Shown in pieces: positions 49,101 through 59,261 of a DNA stretch of 64,000 nucleotides. The position numbers and the translations under genes were made by a program. The stretch's first letter is position 1, and every line of letters starts with the position of its first letter. Below the pieces are notes generated by a model. That model made no database searches. It had not been told where the DNA came from and worked only from the letters and a program-made list of their open reading frames with translations. Location of the stretch: NCBI RefSeq assembly GCF_000002075.1, contig NW_004797569.1:261754-325753 (forward strand), written 5' to 3'. This stretch comes from Aplysia californica. Lineage: Eukaryota > Mollusca > Gastropoda > Aplysiida > Aplysiidae.

Positions 49101-52100
49101 CATTTTACGTGCGACAGATTTCAAGTATTTTATATAACTTAATAAACAAATGTTTTTTAATCTAGCCCGGTTGTTCTGGAAAAATATGATTTTGTTAAGA
49201 CAAATTGATACTAACTGCTGTGCCAAGTATGGAGGACATTGATTCATCAGTTAAAGAGATGTTTGAGGCTAAGTTGCGCCACGAATTTTTGACCACCCTA
49301 TAGTTGATTACAATGAATAAGGTGACATTGTTAAAGATATGGTACATTATAGAAAACACTATTACCCAGTTATCTGTAGTTTGTTTGGTTTGGTGGGAAA
49401 TACCAAGAATGTGTCCCTAACAAAAAGACCAAAAATCTCATTTTGAGTAATCCTTAGTAACATATTGACCTGATTTTGCTGCTCGAGTAATTTAATTTTA
49501 AAAATTGCTTCATCAGCTTTGGTATTTGCCGGGGATTGGTGGGTGTCACTGGGAGATCCTCCTGTGTGTTCATCATACCTTTTGATTTTATTTTGATGTC
49601 CTGCTACTATAAATCGCTTTATGTCGAATGTGTTCTCTTGACGCCATATTACTTCTTGTGCTCATATTCCTCTTTTGAGAACAGCAGAATTTTCTATCAA
49701 AGATAACATTGTTGTTTGACAGTCGATCCCTGGCCTTCAGAACTCCAAGAGTGGACGGGCTTCACCCAGGATTATTTGAGCTTGTGCACTTTCCACATTC
49801 ACAAAAAATGGTAAGGGAAAACTGTAGGAATTTTTACTAATCTTTTTCTTAATGTTACTCCCCCAATAAACATGGCATTCTATTCTTAGGTATGTGGGCG
49901 GTTGGCTGGTGCTCTGGTGTGGTTTGCTCCTTCTTTCCTATCAAACATCTATCGTCCTTATTTCTCCTCCTTTTTTGTGTATGTTACTCTCTGGTAGCAC
50001 CTCTATTTTTCGGCACTTACATGACCTTATTGTGTTGCAAGTGCTGTTGAACTCTTATGTAGGTGGTTGGCGGGTGCTCTGGTGTGGTTTGCTCCTTCTT
50101 TCCTATCAAACATCCATCGTCCTTATCTCTCCTATTATTTGTATGTTTCTAATAATAAACGCCTCTAAACTTCGGTACTTTATATGACCTATTTGAGTTG
50201 CAAGTACTGTAAAAACATACTTAAAATAAACTCCCCTTTTTTGTGCTATAAAAGTTGCTGTTTTTGACATTGTGACAATTGAAGCATGTACAGGAATTTG
50301 TTTTTGCTGTTTCAGATGTGAGTATAATTCCATTCAATTCATTGTGATTGTTTGTTTTTTTTAGCCTCCAAGAGGGCTCAGAGGTGGAGTATAGGGAGAG
50401 CAAACTGCAGGCCGTCAAGATACGCTATGGGGACATCAACAGATACGGGGTCAGTGATATTGAGGTACGTACGGACACATTTGAAGTGTGCTGACAAAAT
50501 GAGTTACTTCTTAGGTTCGAGCCGTGTGAAAATAGATACGTCACGCTTATAGGTGACGTTTTTACAATTTATAAGTATGAAATAATAAAAGGCATAATGT
50601 TATACTTCAAGAATGATGTGGCAGCAATGGCAAATCTACAAATTTGACCCTCATGTCAATTTTTGGCTAATATCTTCATTTGTGGAATGCAAGAAGTAAC
50701 TCATTTTGTATTCTGATGTGGTTTGCTTCCTTCCTATAAAACATATCCTTATCTCTCCTTTTTTGTGTGTTTGTTTCTCCCTTGTAACACCTCTAATCGT
50801 TGACACTTATATGACCTAATTATGTTGCAAATGCCTTTAAAAAACTATTACTAAAGCAAATTAAAAACCCAAATTTGTGTCTCTGATTTGGGAAATTGAA
50901 AAGCTGTGTGTTTTACAGGTGGCTTTTTTAGGCAATGAGCTCAGAATAGCTTTTTCGAAATGGGGTAAACTTCACCAGTAAAAGGGTTTTAATCGATTCT
51001 TTCCGGTAAATTGGTTTTTGGCGGGTGCTCTGGTGTGTTTTGCTTCTTCTTTCCCATCAAACATCTATCGTCTTTATCTTCCCTCCTTTTTTATGTTTGT
51101 TACTCTCTTGTAACACCTGTAATCTTCGGCACTTAAAATGACATTATTGTGTTGCAAGTGCCGTAAAACTCTTACAAAAACTAACTTTCAGGTAACTGGG
51201 CATAAAGAGCTGTGCCGTCGACTTGGGGTCACCAGATTGGTCTCACACGGCAAGAACACCAAGGCCATAAAGTTCCGCAACACCGATGAGCTGATTATGT
51301 CCCCTCGTCGAGGGAAAGGCTCCGACTACCCTCAGAGGACCTGCTCGTCTCCGGAGAAACGCTACGTCGATCGGAACCAAGCAGCCACACCACCAATCAA
51401 GAACTCTTATGTGTTGGAGGAGGGTTTCAGCGGATACGAAGGAGACCTGGATGCAGACTTAGATGGTGAGAGCTGTTTATTGTTATCTGGTTCACAGAAG
51501 CCATTCCCAAAGGGGGGATATTAACATGTTCTTATGCACAGTAGAATTGTAAATGGGCTGATTTATCAATGTCATTCTCATACTGTGCCGGAACAACTTA
51601 GGGAGAACTGCTGCTTTTTGTTTCCTTATCCTTACTATAGTCATTTTTTTCTGTACTTCTTTTGTGTGTTGGCCGCTCTCTTGTGAACCGCTATTTCCGG
51701 GGTGCCTTGATAATAGAGGCAGACTTTGGGCTGTTGAGGCTAGAGAGGTGAGCAGAGTAAGCCTGATACCCCGTTTGGACTTCTCTGTTGACATCCACCC
51801 CTTGGCGCTCATATGACCTTTTGTAGTTGTGAGCACCGTAAAACCTTGCTAAAACAAAAAACAAACAGCATCTGGGGGGAGGGGGGGGGGGTGAACCCCC
51901 CACATCCCGCCCCAGAACCTTTCCACCTCTTTGGAGATATGTTTCTCACAAATTTGCCATGTGTGCAGTATGATATGTTTCTCACAAATTTGCCATGTTT
52001 GCAGTATAATATAAAGAAGGGAAAAGACTTACCACATTGATTATGTATAAATTAATTACCCTGTTTTCAAAGTGGCCAGCTTTCAGAAACACATTTTTGC

Positions 52101-54131
52101 AGAAGTATGAGTTTACCACCTACTATACCTCAATAGGTCGTATCTAAAGTGGACATAACCTATTGGGTTTCAGGGTTGTAATTTTTGTTGGCTTTTGGGT
52201 CTTTGGTTTGACTACCTATTGCCAAGGAGTGATAGTTGTGTGGGTTGTCATGATAGATATAAAATCAAGATGCCACAAAGTGCTAGGGCGAAATGTTGAA
52301 CCCTTTGACACCACGCTTATAGTAAAACCATTTTTTACAAATGTGTGTAATGGTAGAGAACTTTTCACTTTTCTTCAGCTTTACAACTGTGATTAAGGTT
52401 AGGGTCTGGCTTCCTTTTCTTTTTTCCCCCATTTTTTTCCTGCTTGTTTGTTTGTGCTTGTTGTATGTCTCTGATGGATGAAAAAAGTGAGGGTCTTGGT
52501 CTTCTTTGTACCTTACAGTGGGCTTCTTTTCTCCTCCCTCAGAGTGTTTCAGTGACCGGTCCGATGTGTTGAATGAAGAGTCTGACCTGGAGAGATCAAA
52601 CCTGGCAGAAACGTCTGATGAAAGTAAGGACTGGGATCCAGAGGAAAGCTCTTTGATAGAAGAGGAACCGGATGAAAGCCGGGACATGAGTGGCATCGAT
52701 GTAAAGTGCCCCACGAATAACGCCGATGATCATGATGATGCTGAACGGGAGATTGTTTGCCTGTCAAGTATGTGTCATTCCCGGAATAATGTCAATTGTA
52801 GATCGGCATCCTCCTCGCCATCCTCCTGCATTTGTAACTGCTCATGCAAATCGGGATACAGTGCCATAAGTAACACTCAGGGAAATGAAGAGTCACCCAA
52901 ACTATTATCGTTCTCCTCTGCTTCAGCGTCAATTCTGTCCGATTCATCATCGCCATCATCCTCATCTTTATCTCCAGGGGTACCTGGAATCATCCAGAAT
53001 GTCCGCCATTGCATTCCGAGCGGTAGCATCCGTCAATCATCCAAGTCTTCCCGGAGAGGCCGAGGAAACGTGCCAAAGACCCTGTGTGATATATCATTCC
53101 ATGAAAAGCATATCAAACACGTGGACAATGTGGTTGATGACCTAGAGTCTGGCCCGTCCTCCTCCCCCAGGAATAAGGCAAAATTGTTGGTAAACTGCAA
53201 ATCTACTCAGGATTTTTCCACCTTTGATGCTGTCGGCCCAGTGAAAGCTGAAAAGATTGAGGTTCCAACAGATGAACGAATAACGCATGGCTTGGCTCCG
53301 TCCAAGTCTGACCTGGTTCAGTTACCTGCCCCTGGTCATCCCAGGGTTAGTTGTTCCACGCCAGCCTGGGCTGAGTACAGCACTCCTGACAGCGAACACA
53401 CGGCCCCTAGACAAGGTGACTTGTCAACTGCTTGTTGGCAGGGGAAAGCCGGGCCAGACAAAAGTGAAAGCTCTCCGGCACTTTCAAGTTCCTCATCACT
53501 CCCAGGTTTGCCATGTGAGCAGTCGCCCCGGCAGAAGTGTCAGGGATTTACTCACGTTGCTCACAAGTCGACGCCTCATCTCTCAGGCTTCCGTCATGGT
53601 TGTGTCGAACTTCATCCTTGTGACAAAAGTGTTCATCTCGGTGTTAGCGATATCTGTGGGCATTTGTTGGATTCTAGGGTTGAGGGCGGTACTTGTGGTG
53701 ACCACAGCGGAGTTTGCTCGGCCCTGGCACTTCCCTGTGGCTCTGGTCTCAGTGGCGGTGTTAGTTCTGAAACGCCAGAGACCTCTGTGAAGCCTCACTC
53801 ATCTTGCCTGAGCTTCGACAAGTACAGCTGTCATTCGGGAAGGGTGGTGTCTTCAAGGGTCCCCAACGGCGATGAAGGTGCCACTGAATGTGTTACAAGT
53901 CCGAAACGACTGTCAAAAAGGGTCAAACTCGATTACTCGCATCCATCTGTGACATATGTTTCCAAAGCTCAAAAACCTTTACCTGGCTGTGTTAATTCAG
54001 CATCCTGTGATACTGTGGAGGGAGTCCACAACACTTCAACTAGAGCTGTTGACTGTGAACGAAATGAACAGAATGACATATGTATGCAAAGGAAACGGAA
54101 AGGTTCTATCAGTAGTCATGTATATTATTGA
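34664..54131 (+). CDS. CCNF: Cyclin F (F-box and cyclin-box protein, 14 exons, 1,162 aa)
   Basis: Cyclin F is the substrate receptor of an SCF ubiquitin ligase; in vertebrates it controls G2-phase turnover of replication and centrosome proteins. Coding exons: 34664-34670, 40949-41163, 41772-41878, 42494-42561, 43318-43496, 44420-44587, 45771-45991, 46660-46827, 47199-47322, 48445-48625, 49723-49810, 50365-50464, 51192-51465, 52543-54131. The total is 3,489 bp with all phases closing. The F-box begins near L52-P53 (WSLPETVLVHILKGL). A helical repeat region includes PFFWIFIRPPWS. The cyclin N box begins at RYILVDWLVEV and continues through ILTIREAAWLTDNSY, followed by a cyclin C domain to about 545. 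SGYEGD near 620 matches the human protein. The tail after 634 is much longer than in human cyclin F (786 aa). The first exon is the least certain part. Confidence 0.93.
37548..37718 (+). repeat. SINE type A
   Basis: GGTGGTTGGCGGGTGCTCTG through GAGCGCTGTAAAACCTCTGC; whole copy. Confidence 0.88.
39636..40058 (+). promoter_or_regulatory. CCNF: Second candidate cyclin F promoter and first exon
   Basis: Two inverted CCAAT boxes (ATTGG at 39636-39640 and 39667-39671) lie 31 bases apart, the spacing typical of NF-Y pairs in cell-cycle promoters. Downstream is an open frame with ATG at 40028 (MSGIFMNLID). It ends at donor G|GTAAGA (40059), whose phase again fits the exon at 40949. A short upstream reading frame starts at 39804. 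Confidence 0.4.
40949..41163 (+). CDS. CCNF: Cyclin F F-box exon
   Basis: The acceptor is TTTCTTTACAG and the donor TGT|GTAAGT. The exon contains STVTIWSLPETVLVHILKGL, the F-box that should bind SKP1. An in-frame Met (41014-41016, MRAAQKDS) inside the exon could serve as start if the upstream exons were non-coding. Confidence 0.9.
41772..41878 (+). CDS. CCNF: Cyclin F exon 3
   Basis: The exon encodes AHSNFRDVVDNNKSVWAHI, matching the end of the human F-box region (VHSQLKDLVDNHASVWA). Donor AG|GTGAGT. Confidence 0.92.
42203..42423 (+). repeat. tRNA-derived SINE, type D
   Basis: A-box region GTAAAGTGGTTAGGCGC, B box AGTTCGATTCC, body GGATGTTGTACTCCTTTCAG. Lies in cyclin F intron 3. Confidence 0.8.
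42494..42561 (+). CDS. CCNF: Cyclin F exon 4
   Basis: The exon encodes RASELGNFEATIKLAVAYLY, matching human RAAEKGNFEAAVKLGIAYLY. Only 68 bp long. Confidence 0.92.
43318..43496 (+). CDS. CCNF: Cyclin F exon 5, with GC donor
   Basis: The exon encodes FFWIFIRPPWSPDGSCCK, nearly identical to human FIWLFIRPPWSVSGSCCK. It ends GATGAG followed by GCAAGT, a non-canonical GC donor. Using the GT four bases later would put TGA in frame at the start of the next exon. Confidence 0.9.
44270..44305 (+). repeat. SINE tail fragment
   Basis: GAGCGCCGTAAAACCTCTAC, then TAAAACGAAC, in cyclin F intron 5. Confidence 0.65.
44420..44587 (+). CDS. CCNF: Cyclin F exon 6
   Basis: The exon encodes 56 complete codons of the helical repeat region, starting TEDKDLAFGVALTLKLL. 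Acceptor CATTTTCAG, donor GTAAGT, phase 0 at both ends. Confidence 0.88.
45179..45447 (+). repeat. SINE type E, 3' part
   Basis: CTTCCCAGGAAGCTGAGAAT and GCGCTATACAAATGCTATTT, then an ATT tail. Sense in cyclin F intron 6. Confidence 0.75.
45510..45712 (+). repeat. tRNA-derived SINE, type D
   Basis: GTTGTGTAGAGGTTAGGGGC, B box GTTTGATTCCC, and body CTGGGATGTTATACTCC. Directly after the type E copy. Confidence 0.78.
45771..45991 (+). CDS. CCNF: Cyclin F exon 7
   Basis: The exon encodes the linker before the cyclin box, from PDKAKELERIRLLRFIASKD to ITFASGKTSDF. Acceptor CTCTTTCAG, donor AG|GTAGGT. Confidence 0.9.
46092..46200. repeat. (CT)n microsatellite
   Basis: CT-rich run in cyclin F intron 7. 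Confidence 0.85.
46408..46472 (+). repeat. SINE tail fragment
   Basis: GGCGCTCATATGACCTTATG to ACTAAAACTAAAAAC. Confidence 0.75.
46660..46827 (+). CDS. CCNF: Cyclin F exon 8, start of the cyclin box
   Basis: The exon encodes RYILVDWLVEVVGMKDFSAH and LYLAVSMFDRYLQ, matching human RYILIDWLVEVATMKDF. The residue before R is Ser (made at the splice junction), where human cyclin F has Met. Donor is GTATTG. Confidence 0.93.
46968..47140 (+). repeat. SINE type A in cyclin F intron 8
   Basis: Whole copy making up nearly half of a 371-bp intron. Tail TTACTAAAACTAAAAAT. Confidence 0.85.
47199..47322 (+). CDS. CCNF: Cyclin F exon 9
   Basis: The exon encodes ILTIREAAWLTDNSYSYHDV and KMMGELVAALRG, matching human ILTIREAVWLTDNTYKYEDL and RMMGEIVSALEG. 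Confidence 0.94.
47346..47512 (+). repeat. SINE type A, diverged
   Basis: GGGTGGTTGGCGGGTGCTCT through GTGCTGTAAAGTGCTAACTG, 24 bases after the exon 9 donor. Confidence 0.8.
48445..48625 (+). CDS. CCNF: Cyclin F exon 10, start of the C-terminal cyclin domain
   Basis: The exon encodes VLTIQDYVKVLVAIVKETGY, MLVEYIAMLCLLQSEMGQYS and ASSCVLLSRLLLNH, aligned with human VVDYKEVLLTLVPVE and LAAAALLLARLTH. Confidence 0.9.
48650..49300. mobile_element. TIR element M2, 651 bp
   Basis: TAGTGCGGTAAAAAATTTGT at the left, ACGAATTTTTGACCACCCTA at the right, TA on both sides. Arms of about 110 bp. Fills about 60% of cyclin F intron 10. No transposase frame. Confidence 0.85.
49723..49810 (+). CDS. CCNF: Cyclin F exon 11
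   Basis: The exon encodes WPSELQEWTGFTQDYLSLC and FHIHKK, matching human WTTQLWDLTGFSYEDLIPC and LSLHKKC. Donor TG|GTAAGG. Confidence 0.9.
49893..50232 (+). repeat. Two tandem SINE type A copies
   Basis: Copies at 49893-50052 and 50060-50232, each starting near GGTTGGCKGGTGCTCTGG. The first ends GCAAGTGCTGTTGAACTCTT. They lie in cyclin F intron 11. Confidence 0.85.
50365..50464 (+). CDS. CCNF: Cyclin F exon 12
   Basis: The exon encodes ESKLQAVKIRYGDINRYGVS, matching human SLTAVKQRFEDKRYGEIS, and closes the cyclin C domain. Donor GTACGT. Confidence 0.9.
50488..50710. mobile_element. MITE M3 in cyclin F intron 12
   Basis: GTGCTGACAAAATGAGTTAC to GTAACTCATTTTGT; the right end is cut by the next SINE. 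Confidence 0.8.
50716..50864 (+). repeat. SINE type A, head-truncated
   Basis: GATGTGGTTTGCTTCCTTCC to AAAAACTATTACTAAAGC. Confidence 0.8.
51012..51184 (+). repeat. SINE type A beside the exon 13 acceptor
   Basis: TTGGCGGGTGCTCTGGTGTG to CCGTAAAACTCTTACAAAAA. Only about 8 bases separate its tail from the exon start. Confidence 0.88.
51192..51465 (+). CDS. CCNF: Cyclin F exon 13
   Basis: The exon encodes VTGHKELCRRLGVTRLVS (compare human SYSQLCAALGVTQ), a basic stretch SPRRGKG, and FSGYEGDLDADLD (human SGYEGDQESEG). The acceptor is unusual because a SINE tail ends about 8 bases before the exon. Confidence 0.9.
51498..51862 (+). repeat. SINE type B in cyclin F intron 13
   Basis: CAGAAGCCATTCCCAAAGGG to GAGCACCGTAAAACCTTGCT; whole but for the very 5' end. 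A G-rich run follows at 51874. Confidence 0.88.
52543..54131 (+). CDS. CCNF: Cyclin F last exon, long acidic and Ser-rich tail
   Basis: The exon encodes about 529 residues ending at TGA 54129-54131. It opens with an acidic block (SDRSDVLNEESDLERS) and continues with Ser-rich and Cys/His-rich low-complexity sequence. Basic patches SSRRGRG, SKRVKLDYS and MQRKRKGS could be nuclear signals (inference). PEST-like composition fits an unstable cell-cycle protein. A second in-frame acceptor at 52519 would add eight residues (VGFFSPPS). Little similarity to the human tail is visible. Confidence 0.88.
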
Positions 54132-55147
54132 GCCTAATTGAATGTGAAAGGTGTTTGATATTCTCGTCAAATTGAGAAGCTTATCCGAGTACCCACCCAA
54201 AGGGCCTATTGCACAGGTGACATTTGATAATTTTACAGTCATAGGGGGGATGGGTGAGTTTGGACTCTGCTGATATCATTCTCATGCTAACTGGATGTGG
54301 TAAAGTAAAATTGGAGGGGATCTCTCAGAGCTGCTGCTCATGTGAAAGAATGGAATGGAAGTTTGAAGTAACAGTGAGATAGAAGTCCTGCAATTTGCAT
54401 TGAAACATCCCTGTTGCTTTTTATTTTAAAGTTATTAACTTTTGAAATTGTCTCCGAATGGCTTTATGTTGCTTCAAATTTTAAGTAATATGAATCATAT
54501 TTTTGTTTCTCGACAACTGAAAGAAAAGGTTTCTTTTGTTTGTGAAATTACAAGTGGGCAATAATTTATTTTACCTCCTGCTATGGGAACAGATGCTCAT
54601 AGTATTGCAGCATGTGGAGGACCTGTTTATAATGTCCTTCATTGGATGAGCACTGTCAAGACTCAACTCAGAATACCACTTTGTGGGCAGTGGCGGATCT
54701 GCTCAAAATCAGTCCCGATATTTTTTATACTTTTTTGTTTGTTGCCTTGTTCTTTTTATATTTACCTCATTATTTATGGAGGCTTTTTTTTTCTTTTGAC
54801 AAGATTTCTTTTTGAAAAGGCAATTATTGTGCCATGATGACACCATCTTTTAGTTACCATTGTATAAAGTTTTATCAATTGAAATCATGAAGATAAAAAA
54901 AAATGGTGCAAGTAAATTATTCCCTCTAGATACTTGCTCCTCAACTCTGTATAGTTCTATATCAATGTCCCAAAAACCAACTGGGAGTCTCATACCTGTT
55001 TAACATCGTACCCCATGTGAGTGATTATTTTTTTTTTGCCACCAATGTAAACTTTCCCTTTTGTATAACCTGTTGGAGTCATTTCCCTTGTATTACCTCT
55101 TTGCTTTTCCTCCCTACCTCTTCTTTTCATCAGTATTTTGTATTGCA

Positions 55148-55328
55148 ATGTTGGGTGGTTGGCGGGTGCTCTTGTGTGGATTTCTCCTTCTTTCCTATCA
55201 AACATCTATCTTCCTTACCTCCCCTTTTTCTTTTTTATGTTTCTTACTCTCTTGTATTATTGTAACACCTCTAATCTTCTCGCTCATATGACCTTATGCA
55301 GTTGCGAGCGGAGTAAAACCTAAAACAA
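55148..55328 (+). repeat. SINE type A
   Basis: GGGTGGTTGGCGGGTGCTCT to GTTGCGAGCGGAGTAAAACC. Confidence 0.85.
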
Positions 55329-55691
55329 GAGTGGCTACCACAGCAGATTGTAAAAATACAGTAGAGTATGCTTGAAAGCGATTAATTATCAGAAAACAGC
55401 AGCAAGCGGAAAGAAAGTAAAATTCCCAATTTTATTCCTTCTCTTCGAACAACCTCTCTAAACCAAAGGAAATCCGGAGGTCCTGCAGATTTGGGTGTAA
55501 ACGGACTCCACTGTACATGCTCTCTCATTGTGGATGTTAACCTTCTGTGGGGCTTTAGTTCTGACTGCACGCAGGTACATTGTACCGTTGTATGGTAATG
55601 TGTCGGGGTTCAGTGGTGGAATGGAAGAGAGGGTGCGACAAAATGTGAGTGAAACTGTGGCAGTGAGGTTGGAGTGGGAATATCCCCCAGC

Positions 55692-55858
55692 AGTGTACTT
55701 GTGGTTGGCTGGCGGGTGCTCTGGTATAGTCTGCTCCTTTCCTATCAAACATTGTCTCCTTCTTTTGTTTCTATGTTGCTTTGTTCTAGTTACACAACCT
55801 ATAATCTTCGGCACATATTTGTGTTGTGAGTGCAGGAAAATTCTTACCAAGAAGTTTT
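55692..55858 (+). repeat. SINE type A, diverged
   Basis: GGTTGGCTGGCGGGTGCTCT to GTGAGTGCAGGAAAATTC. Confidence 0.75.
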
Positions 55859-57297
55859 AAAGATGTAAAAGTCCAGCAGAGTGAATGCTGACTGGCATCA
55901 TGTCACGTACTCCAATTACACCGTGGGCTCAAAGTCACATTAACTTGAGTATCTTTTTCGGGTTTTGGACATATATGCAATGATCACCTGCTTTTCTGCT
56001 CTTTTCTCTTATGGCGCTATACATCGTTTTTATAAGGATGAAAGGTGGACTTACAATCTGCTGTTCAATTGTGACAAGTTTTTATTTTTATAAGTTTAAA
56101 AGTTAACTCAATGCCTGACTCAACTCTATGTCTGAAGACAGTGTATCTTCTCTAGAAGCCTCGATGTATATGGTTGTGAGGGAATCTTATTTGTTCTTCC
56201 CGGTCATGCAAGCACAGAAAGAGCTAAAAGAGGCAGAGTTTGCTTTCACTGTTTTTCATCGTCTTATTTCCTGGATAAGGATCACTTCTTGCATTGACAT
56301 TCAATGTCAAAGGATTTTCTTGCTGCTGTTCCACGACTTTTCTTTTTATGGATTTCCTGGTATGTTGGTCTCCTCCAAATTTGTTCTCTTCACTTCTTCA
56401 TTCTGAGTGATTTGTGCTTTTCAGCAAAGATTGAGAATGTCTTTTAGAGTTCTTTTGTACTTGTCATTTCACTTGTTATACTTAAAAAACACAAACATAA
56501 ATAATATACATGCACATATTCTGAGGGAGGTGGGTGGAGTCATATCACTTTGACTTTGATATGCTTTACCCTTTTCTCAATGTTTTTTGTATGAAAATAG
56601 TAATATATTTATATAATGTGTAATCTATACTTGATGCATACATGTACGGAATAACTGTCTGTCTTGAAAAAAAAAAAGAAATTTGATTGCTTGACTTAAG
56701 CGTGTCTTTGTACTATTCATCCATTGTTGAAGCTATTGGTGGCATTACTTCTAATTCACTGTGCTGGACACCCAGTACCCAGCAATCTGTGTGTGGGTCT
56801 TTGTAACATTTGTGTGTCACAGAGCACTTTTCAATGCAAACTCCCATCCTGTTCTTTTTATTTTGAGAATAGTTTTTTTAATTTAATTTTTTTTATAGAG
56901 ATAGGTGGGGGTTTTTTAAATTGCGAGTACTGTGTACTGCTGTGTGCTGCAAATGTAAGTCTACAGCAATTTTTGTTGTAAAAGAAAATTATAGTAGAAT
57001 TTTACTTTTGCAATAATGCTTAAATCTCTTTACCTCACATTTTGTTATTGTCAGTATTTGAAAATTTATCTCAGGATTTGATTTAAAAAAATTTTTTTTG
57101 GTCTGATATTTGTTTAGTAAGTGTATGTTTTTTGTATCACAGATTCGTTAGGTATTGTGTTTCTGTTTGGGAGGGTTTTTTTTCTCAGACACACAAGTGA
57201 ACAAGCTTATATATATAAATATATTTATTTATAGCAGTTTCACAAGTAGAATTCAACATGGTTCCCACCTTAATTCATGAAGGAAATTTAGTGTACA

Positions 57298-57708
57298 ACC
57301 CCCTGGGGCGGTGCTGCTGACTGAAATGTCTTTTACTTTAGGCCATTCCCAAAGGGGGGGGGGGGGGGGGGGGGGCAGACGTCTCGAGTTCTTATGCACA
57401 GTAGAATTGTTATTGAAAATCGGCTGATTCATCAATGTCATGCTCATAACTGTGCCTGAACTGCAACAGAGAACTGCTGCCTTTTCTTTCCTAATCCTTA
57501 CTATCGTCATTTTTCCTCTTACTTCTTTTGTATGTTTTTCACTCTTGTGACCTGCTATTTCTGGGATGCTTTGATAGTCAAAGCTGACTTTGTGCTGTTA
57601 AAGCTAGAGAGGTGAGCAGACTAAGTCTGATTTTATGTTGACATCCACCCATTGGCGCTCATATAACCTTATGCAGTTGCGAGCACCATAAAACCTCTAC
57701 TAAAAACG
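57298..57708 (+). repeat. SINE type B with G-run expansion
   Basis: Starts ACCCCCTGGGGCGGTGCTGC and ends GCGAGCACCATAAAACCTCT. The family's AAAGGGGGG block has grown to 22 G. Confidence 0.88.
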
Positions 57709-58221
57709 AATATTTCCTCCATGTGCATCTCATTGTTTAAAAAATGTTCTTCTGCCTGTTGTTTACCCCTCCTTTGCTCTATGTTGTCATGTTAACTCTG
57801 TCGTTCTTGCTCTTTTTTTTCTTTCTTTTTTAAATAAAAATACATTTCTGTCCATCCCATTGGAACACTTGCACTGTTTGGTGTGCTTCTTCAGTCTTGA
57901 TTGATATACAGGGATGCCTCTTTTCCGCTTTTTTCCGGTATTTTGATCGTTATTCGCTATTGAGATCGAGATAGAATCTATAGTTCTCCATGTACACCCT
58001 TTGGGTTTCAAATTGATATTCATATGTTAGCGAGACCCTGGCGCATGGATTTTCAGCTATTTTTTAAAAAGTTGAGTGGCATCCCTGGATGTAATACCAT
58101 GCTTGTTGCTTGTTTATCTTGGTGGATTTTTTGCAAGTGGAGAGTAGTGCATCAGTGATCATTGTCAAGTGAATTTTCTTGTAATGGTAGGAAGATTTGT
58201 GTGTGGTGGCCAAAAAAATGG

Positions 58222-58382
58222 GTGGTTGGTGGGTGCTCAAGTGTGGTTTGTTCTTCTTTCCTATCGAACGTGTATTGTCTTTATCTCTCCTCCTCCTTTC
58301 CTGTGCCTGTATCTCTCCATTGACACCTCGATAATCTTCGTTTCTTATTTGTGACCTGTTTGTATTGCAAGTGCTGTAAAAG
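58222..58382 (+). repeat. SINE type A, diverged
   Basis: GGGTGGTTGGTGGGTGCTCA to TTGCAAGTGCTGTAAAAGTG. Confidence 0.78.
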
Positions 58383-59116
58383 TGCAATGTTCTGGCTCCA
58401 AAAGATTGCTCCAGCTTCTGTACTTTTTCTGCTGTTGTTTCTGTCTAGTGTCTGTCTGACTTTTTCCCAACACTAAATGACCATTATTCAATTATTGTGT
58501 TGATGGGCTTCTCTGTACTCAAAGAAACAGTTTAGTGGAAGGTCTACTATAAGTCCTGTCAGATTAGCAAACTACAATCGTCGAAACAATTTTTTATATG
58601 GCCAGTGACAATCTTGGAAACATTGTGATTGATCTTAAACCAAAACCAGTTATTAGACCAGTCCGGTGGTAAACTGTCAAAGTAAACGGAAACATTACTT
58701 AACTAAACCAGTACCGAGCGATATTGATGCCAATTTGTGTTTGGAAGATGTAAAAAAGGAAAATGAAAGAGTTAGATTTATATGATATTAACACTTTGCC
58801 GCCTCATCTCGTCGATTGGCGATGTTTACCTCCCTGTTTCTTTGGATTTTCCCCAAAATGTGATGGTAAAGTGTTAAGTGCTGTAAAAAGAACAGGGCCA
58901 AGTTGAAAAATTGGAACGATCTTGTAGAATTCTCTTCTGAACTGGTAGTTAGGGTTTTGTTTGTTACCCAAAAAAATTACAATATATTATAATGTCTGTG
59001 TAGTCATAAAATGACTAGATATATGTGTGTGGTGTTTTATTTTATGAGTTTGCTTGAAGTTGAAGAACATGGGCACAGACACAAGTGTTTGCATAATGAC
59101 TGTTCTCAATTGAAAC

Positions 59117-59122
59117 AATAAA
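59117..59122 (+). promoter_or_regulatory. Possible polyadenylation signal downstream of cyclin F
   Basis: AATAAA followed by T-rich sequence. Another AATAAA is at 57833-57838. No clear AATAAA was seen nearer the stop at 54131. The 3' UTR is therefore either about 3.7-5 kb with several SINEs or uses a variant signal. Confidence 0.3.
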
Positions 59123-59261
59123 AAATTATTTTATTTTGTTTTGATGCAGCTACGGTGATTTGATTTGCTTATTTAGTTTAAAAGTTCGCTCTTGTGTTTG
59201 TGCATGAGTTAAAGTGTCTTGAATTGTGACAATGTGGGTGTTTGGTAGGTGCTCTGTTCCC

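Larger units (their letters stand above)
54132..59122 (+). other. CCNF: Probable cyclin F 3' UTR and flank
   Basis: No further coding exons seen. Holds SINEs at 55148, 55692, 57298 and 58222 and a 22-base G run (57354-57375). The UTR end is not fixed. Confidence 0.4.

Noticed and set aside
56128-56406. 92-aa open frame downstream of cyclin F
   Set aside because: No recognisable domain; likely chance in 3' UTR or intergenic DNA.
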